From: Patescibacteria group bacterium
GTDB taxonomy: Bacteria; Patescibacteriota; Gracilibacteria; UBA1369
Direction of reading: 5' to 3'
DNA length: 64,000 nt
Assembly: GCA_963169655.1 (NCBI GenBank)
Contig: CAUJCM010000001.1
Coordinates: 274,312-338,311, forward strand
Shown piece by piece: positions 1 through 10,426 of this stretch. The notes beneath the pieces are model-generated. The model was not told where the DNA came from. It saw only the letters and a program-made list of their open reading frames with translations, and made no database searches. The stretch's first letter is position 1. The number at the start of each line of letters is the position of its first letter. Both the position numbers and the translations under genes were made by a program.

Positions 1-369
1 GGAAATGAAAGAGGGTAGATTTTCTGGATTCTGGTTTTCAATATTATTTGTAATTTGAGTTTGATTAGTGGAAGTATTAGCAGTAGTTCCAGAAGTTGAT
101 GATCCACCAAAAAGTGGGTCAGTTTGTAAAAGATTGGCTAAAATTGTAGTATTTTGAGTGTATTGTTGTTTGACAGCTGATCCAGCACTTACAGTATCAC
201 TATAAATTTCACTGGGACTTTGTGATGCAACTTCATTCAAAGCTTGGGCTTCTGTCTGTTTTTCAGGCCCTTTAATAGATTCAGAAGTTTTTGGAGCTTT
301 GTCTAAAGATTGGAAAATGACTTTGTTGTCTTGAAATAAATTCTGAATGTGATTTTTGTTTTTAAACAT
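1..369 (-). CDS. Hypothetical protein, N-terminal part only
   Basis: An open frame of 123 codons runs off the left edge. The ATG is the complement of 367-369 and no stop occurs before base 1. The visible part starts MFKNKNHIQNLFQDNK and is rich in Gln, Asn, Ser and Thr with few hydrophobic residues, so it looks disordered and soluble, at least here. No signal peptide or known domain is visible. It lies 12 bases downstream of the coiled-coil gene at 382-714, on the same strand, so the two are probably co-transcribed. Similar low-complexity leaders are common in CPR surface or secretion proteins (compare the first 330 residues of the VirB4-like protein at 5638), but the function is unknown. The reading frame is clear; the product cannot be named. 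Confidence 0.6.
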   Translation of the reverse strand, partial: MFKNKNHIQNLFQDNKVIFQSLDKAPKTSESIKGPEKQTEAQALNEVASQSPSEIYSDTVSAGSAVKQQYTQNTTILANLLQTDPLFGGSSTSGTTANTSTNQTQITNNIENQNPENLPSFIS

Positions 370-381
370 TTTGGAAATAAT

Positions 382-714
382 TTAGATTTGTAATACTTCT
401 CTTTCAATTTCTAATAATTTTTGTTTTTCTTTTAGTGCATAAATACTTTCTAAGCTTTTAATACCACTAATAAAATTTTTCTTTAATTCTTTTTCATATT
501 GATCAAGTACTTTTTTCAAATCAAGTTTTAATTGTAGTTTGATTTTATTTTCTTGATCTTTGACTGATGGATCATTTTGATTTAATTGGCTTATTTTGAG
601 TTCAGCTTGGTCTTTCAGCCTTGTACATTCTTTGTTAAAAGCATCACTAATAGTTTCAATATATATTAATTGTTTTTTGGCTTCATCATTGTACTGTTCT
701 TTTATTTGATCCAT
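382..714 (-). CDS. Small coiled-coil protein, unknown function
   Basis: This frame codes for about 110 residues that are almost all charged and helical (many Glu, Lys, Gln and Leu at heptad-like spacing). It is probably a soluble coiled coil. The frame extends upstream to 774, but I prefer the ATG at 714 (MDQIKEQYNDEAKK). A TATAAT box on the minus strand at 736-741 sits 22 bases before that ATG, and a start at 774 would lie upstream of this promoter. No enzyme motif, membrane segment or signal peptide is visible. Its neighbours are ruvA upstream (ending at 799) and the partial gene 1-369 downstream. I do not recognise the family. The start is uncertain; that it is coding is likely. Confidence 0.55.
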   Translation of the reverse strand: MDQIKEQYNDEAKKQLIYIETISDAFNKECTRLKDQAELKISQLNQNDPSVKDQENKIKLQLKLDLKKVLDQYEKELKKNFISGIKSLESIYALKEKQKLLEIEREVLQI

Positions 715-798
715 GTGTTTTTTTGTTATTGTTTTATTATACATTAAAAAATGGCTTTTGTATAATATAAGCATTTGTTAATTTGATTAATTAGAAAG

Positions 799-1365
799 TT
801 AAATATTTTTAAGGAAATAAGTAACTTGTTCTTCTATTGTATTTAGATTTGTTGGAGAGTTTTTCATTACTTTATAAACTTCACTTCTTTGATAACCAAG
901 ACTCATTAATGCTTCAATTAATTCATTGAATGCTTGATTTGTTTGATTACTTAAATCTTGAAGATTGTCTGGACTGACTTTTCCTTTCAAATCAAGAATA
1001 ATTCTTTCTGCAGTTTTTTTCCCAATACCAGGAATTTTACTAAGGATTGAAGTATTTTCTTGAATTATTGCATTTTTAATCAAGTCTATGTCATTATTCA
1101 TAATTTCAAGTCCTGTTTTTGGCCCAATCCCATTCACATTTATTAACTGTCTGAAAAAATCTAATTTAGATTTTGATTCAAATCCAAAAAGACTAATATC
1201 ATCCTCTCTAACTTTTGTATGGATATACAAGCTTACCTTATCTTTAATTTCTAATTTGTCTTTAATATTATCATTAATATAGATTTCATAACCTATATCT
1301 CCACAAAGTAAAATAATGGTATTTTGATTTTTTGATAATATTTGTCCCTGTAAATATCCAATCAT
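799..1365 (-). CDS. ruvA: Holliday junction branch migration protein RuvA
   Basis: RuvA binds four-way DNA junctions as a tetramer and loads the RuvB motor for branch migration during recombinational repair. The 188-residue protein has the family layout: an N-terminal OB fold starting MIGYLQGQI, two helix-hairpin-helix motifs (around residues 73-90, INVNGIGPKTG, and 108-125, LSKIPGIGKKTAERI), and a short C-terminal domain III (around 150-188, LMSLGYQRSEVYKVM) that contacts RuvB. Length is close to the usual 190-205. It lies 6 bases downstream of tgt and both follow rpmE, so the order rpmE-tgt-ruvA looks like one operon. ruvB and ruvC are not in the window. ruvX at 49073 is unrelated to this complex despite its name. 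Confidence 0.96.
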   Translation of the reverse strand: MIGYLQGQILSKNQNTIILLCGDIGYEIYINDNIKDKLEIKDKVSLYIHTKVREDDISLFGFESKSKLDFFRQLINVNGIGPKTGLEIMNNDIDLIKNAIIQENTSILSKIPGIGKKTAERIILDLKGKVSPDNLQDLSNQTNQAFNELIEALMSLGYQRSEVYKVMKNSPTNLNTIEEQVTYFLKNI

Positions 1366-1371
1366 AATAAT

Positions 1372-2897
<1,526 letters not shown>

Positions 2898-2985
2898 GTC
2901 TTTAAAATTTTGTAATGTCCTTTAAAAAGTAAGCGAATATTAATGTGAGTTTAAGATTTTGGCAAGTGTTTATTTAATTTTAGGG

Positions 2986-5514
2986 CTATTTGGACGCTTC
3001 CTCATTTTTTATTATAGTATTTTCATTAATTACTGTAGTTGATGCAACTATATCATTACCATTTAATCTCATTAAATAAACTCCTTGTGTTGTTCTACCT
3101 TGTGTTGGAATAGATTTCATAGGAAGTCGAATTACTTGTCCGGATTTAGAGATAATAATTAAATCACTATCTTCATTTTCTTTAGTTAAGATTTTGGCCC
3201 CAACTATTTTACCAGTTTTGTTGGTAATATTTGCTGTTTTTACTCCTGACCCTCCTCTTGTTTGAAGGCGATATTCTTTGATTGGTGAAGATTTTCCAAG
3301 TCCATTTTCCATAATTACTAAAAGATCAGAATGTTCTGGATCTTTGATTACATCCATATCTACAACTTCATCTCCTGCTTTTACTTTGATACCTCTTACT
3401 CCCATAGATGATCTTCCAGTTGCACTAACATTTTCTTCAATAAACCTGATTGATTTACCATCTTTAGTGACAATAATAACTTCATTACTTTTATTTACTT
3501 GTCTAATCCAATGAAGCATATCATCTTCCCTTAATTTAATGGCGATTAAGCCTGATTTTCTGACATTGGCAAAATCTTCAATCTTAGTTTTTTTAATGGT
3601 TCCTTTGGTAGTACACATTATTAAATGACTACCTGTCATTTTTTCACCAGTTGGAAGTATTGCTGTGACGATTTCATTTTCTATTAATTGAAGACAATTA
3701 ACTACAGGAGTGCCTTTAGCTGTTCTTGAGGCTTGAGGTAATTCATAAGCTGGTAATTTGAATACTCTTCCTAAATTGGTGAAAAATAGTAAATCGTCGT
3801 GATTATTACATTGCACTAAAATGCTAATTTCGTCTTCTTCTTTAGTTGTAGCTCCAATAATACCTTTTCCTCCTCTTCTTTGTGATTGGAAAGTATTTGA
3901 AGGTATTCTTTTAATATAATTTTCTCGTGACATCATTATGATCATTGCTTCATTTGGAATGGTGTCTTTACTTGAAAATTTGCCTATAGCGTTTGGATTG
4001 ACTGTTGTTTTTCTTTCATCACCGTAAGTGTTATTAATTTCTTTAATTTCAGCTTTTACTATATTTATAATTTTTTCTTCACTAGCTAAAATTCCTTCTA
4101 GTTCAGCAATTAAGGCTAATTTTTCTGCTAATTCATCTTCTATTTTTTTCCTCTCTAGACCAGCTAAAGTTTGAAGTCTCATTTCTAAAATAGCTTTAGC
4201 CTGTAAATCAGATAATTTAAATTTATCTATTAAAGCTACTTGTGCTTCTTCTTTGGTTGGAGATTTTTTAATTGTGGCAATAATTTCGTCAATATGATCG
4301 AGAGCTATTTTTAAACCTTCAAGTATATGAGCTCTTGCTTTTGCTATTTTTAAGTCATATTCAGTTCTTCTTCGTACAACAGTTATTCTGTGAGTGATGA
4401 AGTATTCTAAAATTTGTTTTAAATCTAAAAGTTTTGGTTGTAGTCCATCAACTAATGCAATCATATTAAAATTAAATGTGCTTTGCATTGGAGTTAATTT
4501 GTACAGTTGATTTAAAATTTTCTTTGGATAAGCATCTTTTTTAAGTTCGATGACAATTCTAATATCTTTTTTTGACTCATCTCGTAAATCACTTATTCCA
4601 ACTACTTTTTTATCTCTTACTAAGTCTGCTATTTTTGTTATTAAATCAGCTTTATTAACTTGGTAAGGAATTTCTGTAATTAATATTTGAAATTTACCGT
4701 TTTTCATTTCTTCAATACTTGCTTTAGCTCTCATTTTGACACCTCCACGTCCAGTTGTGTAAGCATTAAGAATTGCTTGACTATCATAAATTGTACCGCC
4801 AGTTGGAAAGTCAGGTCCTTTTACAAATGATACTAACTCTTCAATAGTAGCTTCTGGATGATCAATTAAATGTAATAAGCCATTAGATAATTCAGTCAAA
4901 TTATGAGGTGGGATTGAAGTAGCCATACCAACTGCAATTCCAGATGTTCCATTTAAAAGTAAATTTGGAACTTTGGCTGGTAATACTTTTGGTTCTTGGG
5001 TAGATGCATCGTAATTGTCTCCCCATTCAATAGTTTCTTTATCAATATCAGCTAACATTTCATCTGATATTTTTTCCATTTTTGCTTCTGTATAACGCAT
5101 AGAAGCAGGTGAATCTCCGTCAATTGATCCAAAATTTCCCTGACCTCTAACTAAAACATAACGCATAGCAAAATCTTGAGCCATACGTACCATAGCCATG
5201 TATACTGGTGCATCTCCGTGAGGATGATATTTACCAAGCACATCTCCTACTACTTTAGCTGATTTCCTGAAAGAGGCTGTAGATCTGAGTCCAGCTTCGT
5301 GCATAGCGTATAAAATACGACGATGTACAGGTTTAAGTCCATCACGAACATCTGGTAAAGCTCTTTGGACTATAACACTCATAGCATAGTCTATATAAGA
5401 ACTTTCCATTTCAGTGGTAATGTTGCGTAATGTATAATCTTGAAACAAAGTATTATTATTTTGTTCTTGTTCCGGATTTAAGTTTTCGTCTTGATTTGTG
5501 CTATTTTCTGCCAT
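2986..5514 (-). CDS. gyrA: DNA gyrase subunit A
   Basis: GyrA is the DNA-cleaving subunit of gyrase, which introduces negative supercoils together with GyrB (encoded at 12517). The 842-residue protein has a 25-residue Asn/Glu/Gln-rich N-terminal extension, then the winged-helix/tower region. The catalytic Tyr is at about residue 141 (ASMRYTE), and a six-bladed C-terminal domain follows. That domain contains the GyrA box QRRGGKG, which separates gyrase from topoisomerase IV. In the quinolone-determining region the sequence is [14 protein letters not shown]: the Ser83 equivalent is Ala and the Asp87 equivalent is Met (E. coli numbering), so the water-metal bridge to fluoroquinolones should be lost. 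The gene stands alone on the minus strand, 88 bases upstream of rpmE. The ATG is followed by a clean frame to the TAG at 2986. Confidence 0.97.
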   Translation of the reverse strand: MAENSTNQDENLNPEQEQNNNTLFQDYTLRNITTEMESSYIDYAMSVIVQRALPDVRDGLKPVHRRILYAMHEAGLRSTASFRKSAKVVGDVLGKYHPHGDAPVYMAMVRMAQDFAMRYVLVRGQGNFGSIDGDSPASMRYTEAKMEKISDEMLADIDKETIEWGDNYDASTQEPKVLPAKVPNLLLNGTSGIAVGMATSIPPHNLTELSNGLLHLIDHPEATIEELVSFVKGPDFPTGGTIYDSQAILNAYTTGRGGVKMRAKASIEEMKNGKFQILITEIPYQVNKADLITKIADLVRDKKVVGISDLRDESKKDIRIVIELKKDAYPKKILNQLYKLTPMQSTFNFNMIALVDGLQPKLLDLKQILEYFITHRITVVRRRTEYDLKIAKARAHILEGLKIALDHIDEIIATIKKSPTKEEAQVALIDKFKLSDLQAKAILEMRLQTLAGLERKKIEDELAEKLALIAELEGILASEEKIINIVKAEIKEINNTYGDERKTTVNPNAIGKFSSKDTIPNEAMIIMMSRENYIKRIPSNTFQSQRRGGKGIIGATTKEEDEISILVQCNNHDDLLFFTNLGRVFKLPAYELPQASRTAKGTPVVNCLQLIENEIVTAILPTGEKMTGSHLIMCTTKGTIKKTKIEDFANVRKSGLIAIKLREDDMLHWIRQVNKSNEVIIVTKDGKSIRFIEENVSATGRSSMGVRGIKVKAGDEVVDMDVIKDPEHSDLLVIMENGLGKSSPIKEYRLQTRGGSGVKTANITNKTGKIVGAKILTKENEDSDLIIISKSGQVIRLPMKSIPTQGRTTQGVYLMRLNGNDIVASTTVINENTIIKNEEASK

Positions 5515-5637
5515 TTTTAATAGTGTGAAATTTATTTCGCAGGTAGTCTATCATAAAAGTATTGTTCGACCAATTGAAAAAAATTGATATTTTTGGTAAA
5601 ATGTAATGATTAATTATTGAAAAAATAGAGACTAAAT

Positions 5638-8457
5638 ATGGCAGATCAAACTACTAGTGATCAAAATACATTACAAAATATAGGAGATTTGAAAGTAAAT
5701 AATCAAACTAACACAGTTACTAATTCTCAAAATTTAGTAGGAAGTGTTGATATTTCTGCTTCTGATAATCAAGAAAATCAGACTCCTTTATGGTTACAAA
5801 AAGTACAAAAAGAAAGCCAATTAAAAGCTGAACAGTCAAATCAAAATGAGGTGAATAATGTAGGAATGTCTTCGGATATTGCAGTTAGTGATAATGTTAA
5901 CAACAAAACAAATGATAGTGTTTTGAATACTTTAAATAGTTTAAAAGCTCATGAGGAGAATGTTAAATTTGATGATGATGGTGTTACTAGGCTTGATAAT
6001 GTGATTTCTAGTCCTGAAAAAGAAAAATTTTTAGAGGAAGAAAAATCTTTAGAAGGTTTGGATTTTGAAGGTTTAGATGAAGAAAAGGACAGTAAAAAGT
6101 TGCCTGAAAATAAAGTGAAAGATACTACCGTGTTTGAAAATACTATGTTGGAAAGTAATGATGAATTAGGACATTCAGCAAGTGATGATGTTGGTGGTCA
6201 ACAAATGCAAATTGATACTGCGGTTTCAACAAAGGGTAATGTAGTTAATCAGCAAGTGAAGAGTGATGAGGAAGCTCCAGAATGGTTAAAAAAATTAAGT
6301 GATAAAACAAATCAAGAATCTCCGAAAGGAGTGGAGCAAGATGTAAAAAATGATGACAAAATTTTATCTAAGGATGTTGATAAAGATATGAAAAATATTT
6401 CCAAGGTAGAAACGGCGGTTTTGGTAGATGGGAAGAAAAAAGAATTAAAAAAAGAAGCACAAGATAATCTTGAGAAGAAAAAAAATTTATTACAAACTTT
6501 ATCCGATAAATTTTGGGGGGTTACAAAAGTAGCGCAGAAAGAAATTGAGAAAGGTAAAACAGCTGGAGTTGAGGAAGCTAATATTACTTTAGAGAATTTT
6601 GAGGAAATTAAAGCAGCGAAACAATTTGCTGAGAAAACTGAAACTACTAAGACAAAAGAAAAAATTGCTTTTGAGGAAAGACAACAGTTAATTGAATCTG
6701 AAAAAATCTTTCAAGAAGGAATGGCAACAGTAAGGGATTTAATTGCACCTTCATCTATGGAAGTGGCTTATGATCATTTGAGAGTAGAAGGAATGTTTAG
6801 TCGTACTTTTATTACTTATGCCTATCCAAGATACCTTGACACTAATTGGATGTCGCCAATTGTTAATTTAGATGCAACATTAGACATTGCACAATTTATT
6901 TACCCAATAGATTCTGCAAAAATTATGAAAATTTTATCTAAAAAAGTTACTCAGATGTCAGCAGCTATGAAAATGAATGCTGAAAAGGGATTAATTCGTG
7001 ATCCTGCATTAGAAACTGCTTACACTGATGCTGAACAATTAAGAACAGAAATTCAAAGAGGACAAGAGAAATTTTTTCAGTTTGCAATGTATATTACAGT
7101 TTATGCTGATGAATTAGATAAAATCGATAGAGTGTCAAAACAACTTGAATCTCTTTTAGGTTCGAAATTGATTTTAACTAAGAGAGCTGATCTTAGGATG
7201 GAACATGGATTTAACTCAACTTCTCCATTAGGTTTAGATGAGTTAGAAATATTTAGAAATATGAATACTGGTCCACTTTCAACCTCTTTTCCTTTTAGCT
7301 CTTCGGATTTAACTACTAATGAAGGAATTTTGTATGGACTTAATAGACATAATGATTCTTTAGTTATTTTTGATAGATTTTCGTTGCCTAATGCTAACTC
7401 TGTTTGTTTTGCTATTTCTGGTGCTGGAAAATCTTATGCTGTAAAATTAGAGATTTTGAGGTATTTAATGCTAGGTGTAGATGTAATAGTAATTGATCCT
7501 GAAAATGAATATGAAGAATTGGCAAGAACAGTTGGAGGTTCATATTTAAGAGTTTCTTTAACTTCTGAAAGAAGAATTAATCCGTTTGATTTGCCTGCAC
7601 CATTAAAAGATGAAGAATTACAACCAGGTGATTTACTTAGATCTAATATTATTACATTACATGGTTTGTTAAAATTAATGCTTGGGGGGCTTAGTCCTGC
7701 TGAAGAAGGAATTATTGATAAAGCCCTAAACGATGTGTATGCTTTGAAGGGAATAACTATGGATATGATTGATCCTTCTAACTTACCAGTGCCAACAATG
7801 GAGGATTTACATGCACTTTTAATTAATATGGAAGGTGCAACTAATATTGCTCAAAGATTAGAGAAATTTACTTCTGGTACTTATTCAGGGATTTTTAATA
7901 AGCCGACTAATGTAGATATGAAAAGTGGTTTAATGGTTTTTTCAATTAGAGATCTTGAAGATGCTTTAAGGCCAATAGCTATGTATATTATTTTAAATTA
8001 TATATGGAATCGAATTAGATCTTCTTTGAAAAAGAGATTGATGATTGTGGATGAGGCTTGGACTATGATGCAACATGAGGATTCTGCAAAATTTTTATTT
8101 GGATTAGTGAAAAGAGCAAGAAAATATTATTTAGGAATTACAACAATTACACAGGATGTGGAAGATTTTATGAAATCTACTTATGGAAAACCAATTGTGA
8201 CTAATTCTTCTATGCAACTTTTGTTAAAACAATCTCCAGCTGCAATAGATACTTTACAAAAATTATTTAATTTAACTGAAGGTGAAAAATATATGTTACT
8301 TAATTCTGGAGTGGGTCAAGGTTTATTTTTTGCAGGTCAAAAACATGTTGCTATGCAAATTATTGCCTCATATACAGAAGACAAAATAGTAACTACTAAT
8401 CCTGAAGATATTTTGAGATCACTAGGTAAGGGTGATGAAACAATATATGAGTCGTAG
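5638..8457 (+). CDS. VirB4/TraC-like type IV secretion ATPase with long disordered N-terminus
   Basis: VirB4-family ATPases power assembly or transport in type IV secretion systems and related CPR pili. The first 330 or so of 939 residues are acidic, Asn/Asp/Gln/Lys-rich and probably disordered. Two short motifs there look alike, TPLWLQK (about residue 51) and APEWLKK (about 214), and could be docking sites. From about 350 the ATPase begins: Walker A AISGAGKSYAV near 594, VIDPENEYEELAR near 618, Walker B RLMIVDEAW near 804, then TTITQDVEDFM. No membrane helix is visible, so it is probably cytoplasmic and held at the membrane by PrgI-like partners (encoded far away at 32775). It is divergent from gyrA and convergent with the S41 protease. 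The ATPase assignment is firm; the machine it serves is inferred. Confidence 0.9.
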   Translation: MADQTTSDQNTLQNIGDLKVNNQTNTVTNSQNLVGSVDISASDNQENQTPLWLQKVQKESQLKAEQSNQNEVNNVGMSSDIAVSDNVNNKTNDSVLNTLNSLKAHEENVKFDDDGVTRLDNVISSPEKEKFLEEEKSLEGLDFEGLDEEKDSKKLPENKVKDTTVFENTMLESNDELGHSASDDVGGQQMQIDTAVSTKGNVVNQQVKSDEEAPEWLKKLSDKTNQESPKGVEQDVKNDDKILSKDVDKDMKNISKVETAVLVDGKKKELKKEAQDNLEKKKNLLQTLSDKFWGVTKVAQKEIEKGKTAGVEEANITLENFEEIKAAKQFAEKTETTKTKEKIAFEERQQLIESEKIFQEGMATVRDLIAPSSMEVAYDHLRVEGMFSRTFITYAYPRYLDTNWMSPIVNLDATLDIAQFIYPIDSAKIMKILSKKVTQMSAAMKMNAEKGLIRDPALETAYTDAEQLRTEIQRGQEKFFQFAMYITVYADELDKIDRVSKQLESLLGSKLILTKRADLRMEHGFNSTSPLGLDELEIFRNMNTGPLSTSFPFSSSDLTTNEGILYGLNRHNDSLVIFDRFSLPNANSVCFAISGAGKSYAVKLEILRYLMLGVDVIVIDPENEYEELARTVGGSYLRVSLTSERRINPFDLPAPLKDEELQPGDLLRSNIITLHGLLKLMLGGLSPAEEGIIDKALNDVYALKGITMDMIDPSNLPVPTMEDLHALLINMEGATNIAQRLEKFTSGTYSGIFNKPTNVDMKSGLMVFSIRDLEDALRPIAMYIILNYIWNRIRSSLKKRLMIVDEAWTMMQHEDSAKFLFGLVKRARKYYLGITTITQDVEDFMKSTYGKPIVTNSSMQLLLKQSPAAIDTLQKLFNLTEGEKYMLLNSGVGQGLFFAGQKHVAMQIIASYTEDKIVTTNPEDILRSLGKGDETIYES

Positions 8458-8521
8458 TTTATATAAGTAAGTAAAACTCTATAAACTATATAAAGTGATT
8501 GAACTATATATAAATCCTAAA

Positions 8522-10291
8522 TTATTTACTTTTTAAATAATTTAAAGCTTCTTCAAGTTGAGGATCTTGATTATTTTGTTTTTGATAATCAGTAATGTTG
8601 ATTGTTTTGTTTGGTGTGATTCCAACTTTATTGATGTCTTTTTGATTTGGAGTGAGCCAGTGAGCTATTGTTAATTTTAGACTTGAATTGTCAATATATT
8701 CAGTTATTTCTTGTACGCTTCCTTTCCCAAAAGAGGTTGTACCAATGATATAACCAATATTTTTATCTTGCAAAGCACCTGCAAATATTTCTGATGCTGA
8801 TGCACTTTCTCTATTCATTAAAATAACTATTTTCCACTGATTTAATTCTCCTGGACCATTTGATATATATGATTGATTGCTATTATTATCTTTGACAAAG
8901 AAAATAATTTCTCCTTTAGGTAAGAAATGATTTAAAATTTCTTGCGTACTTAATAGGTATCCACCTGGGTTATTCCTTAGATCAATAATTAATTTTTGTG
9001 ATTTTGATTCTTTTAATTGATTTAAAATATTTTCAAATTCTACACTGCTATTTTCTGTAAATTGGCTAATACGTATGTAGTTAATATTATTATCTAGTTT
9101 TTTATATTGTATAGATTCTAGGTCAATTTTTTCTCTGGTGATTTTATAATCTATTAATGTGCCATTTCTTTTAATTTGTATATTTAGAATGGTTCCAGCT
9201 TTACCTTTAATTAAGTTAAATACTTGCTCAATATTTAAATTTTGAACATCTGTATTAGCTATTTTTATTATTTGATCACTAACTAATAGACCAGATTTAT
9301 GAGCAGGTGAGTTTTGGATAACTGCTTCAATAACAAATTGGTTATTGATATTATTTACAATTATTCCAACTCCTTCATAATTTTCGGGTATATAAACATA
9401 ACTTGTGCCATTGCTTTCTGGTGAATGAAACGCGGAATAGTTGTCATTTAAAGAGTTTACCATGCCATTTATAGCACTATATATTAATTGATCTTTATTT
9501 AATTGATTGGAATTAATAAAGGTATTGTTTATCCTGTACCAAGCATCTTGAAGCATTGGAAATTTGGACTGTGATGTTAAATCAGAATGAGAAATAGGAG
9601 AATTATTTGGTATGTTTACTACATTATTAATGATAATTGTTCCCTTTGTGGATACTGTTTTAACTTTATAAATTAGTTCTGCTGCATCTTTTCTTGTTAA
9701 GGTTCTGGCTGGATAAAAATGATTTTGGTCATTATCTAAATATATTTGATATTTTTTAATAGCTGCATATACATTAACTAGTGGATGATTAAGCCGAATA
9801 TCTTCAAATAAGTCATTTTCAGTGAGTTTTTGTGGGGGAGTAGATAGTCCAAAGATATTAAGTGTTAGTAATAAACCTTCTTGGCGGTTTAATATTTGAT
9901 CTGGATTTAATAAGTCATTTAATTGATTTTGTAAAACTCGACTTTCTAATGCTTTTTTAACATAAGGAGCAAACCAACTGTCTTCTGGAACATCACTATA
10001 CCCTGTGAAATAATTTAATTTTGATTCTACTTGAAATCCACTATATGTAAGCGCTGCCTTTAAAAAAGCGACTTTGTTAATAGGAGCATTTGGATTGAAA
10101 TTCCCATTTTGATCAAGACTGAAAGCCTTATTTTGGATTAAATCTTGATAAATTAAAAAATTAGGGTCTGAATTGGGTATATCATTAATTAAAATACTAC
10201 TTTGTGCATAGACAGTATTTGCTGTTGTGAAAATGAGTATCAGTAAGCTAATAAAGTAGCTTGTTTTATAATTTGTTTTTATTTTTAACAT
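8522..10291 (-). CDS. SLH-PDZ-S41 carboxy-terminal processing protease
   Basis: A secreted serine protease of the CtpA/Tsp family (MEROPS S41), which degrades or trims proteins outside the membrane. Order in 589 residues: signal peptide (1-29, ending VYAQ), SLH-type repeats from about 40 to 215 (DVPEDSWFAPYVKKALE is typical), a linker, a PDZ domain around 305-385 (YEGVGIIVNN to IKGKAGTILNIQIKR), then the peptidase domain. The catalytic Ser sits in ESASASEIFAG near 497 and the Lys in SFGKGSVQE near 522, so the Ser-Lys dyad is intact. SLH domains usually hold proteins to cell-wall polymers, so this protease is probably fixed on the cell surface. It is divergent from the FecR-like gene, with a 135-base gap. 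Confidence 0.93.
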   Translation of the reverse strand: MLKIKTNYKTSYFISLLILIFTTANTVYAQSSILINDIPNSDPNFLIYQDLIQNKAFSLDQNGNFNPNAPINKVAFLKAALTYSGFQVESKLNYFTGYSDVPEDSWFAPYVKKALESRVLQNQLNDLLNPDQILNRQEGLLLTLNIFGLSTPPQKLTENDLFEDIRLNHPLVNVYAAIKKYQIYLDNDQNHFYPARTLTRKDAAELIYKVKTVSTKGTIIINNVVNIPNNSPISHSDLTSQSKFPMLQDAWYRINNTFINSNQLNKDQLIYSAINGMVNSLNDNYSAFHSPESNGTSYVYIPENYEGVGIIVNNINNQFVIEAVIQNSPAHKSGLLVSDQIIKIANTDVQNLNIEQVFNLIKGKAGTILNIQIKRNGTLIDYKITREKIDLESIQYKKLDNNINYIRISQFTENSSVEFENILNQLKESKSQKLIIDLRNNPGGYLLSTQEILNHFLPKGEIIFFVKDNNSNQSYISNGPGELNQWKIVILMNRESASASEIFAGALQDKNIGYIIGTTSFGKGSVQEITEYIDNSSLKLTIAHWLTPNQKDINKVGITPNKTINITDYQKQNNQDPQLEEALNYLKSK

Positions 10292-10369
10292 ATAAAATTA
10301 AAATTTTTTAAAATTTTACACTATTTTGATTTTTAATAAAGATAATGCGATTTTACTTGATAATCAAAA

Positions 10370-10398
10370 TTGACGTTTTTGCTGATAAATAGTATAAT
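10370..10398 (+). promoter_or_regulatory. Sigma70-type promoter of the FecR-like gene
   Basis: TTGACG at 10370-10375, a 17-base spacer and TATAAT at 10393-10398. Transcription should start near 10405, about 20 bases before the GTG start at 10427. This is one of the best promoter matches in the window. Confidence 0.75.
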
Positions 10399-10426
10399 AA
10401 TAAGATTAATTAATCAAAGTAGATAA

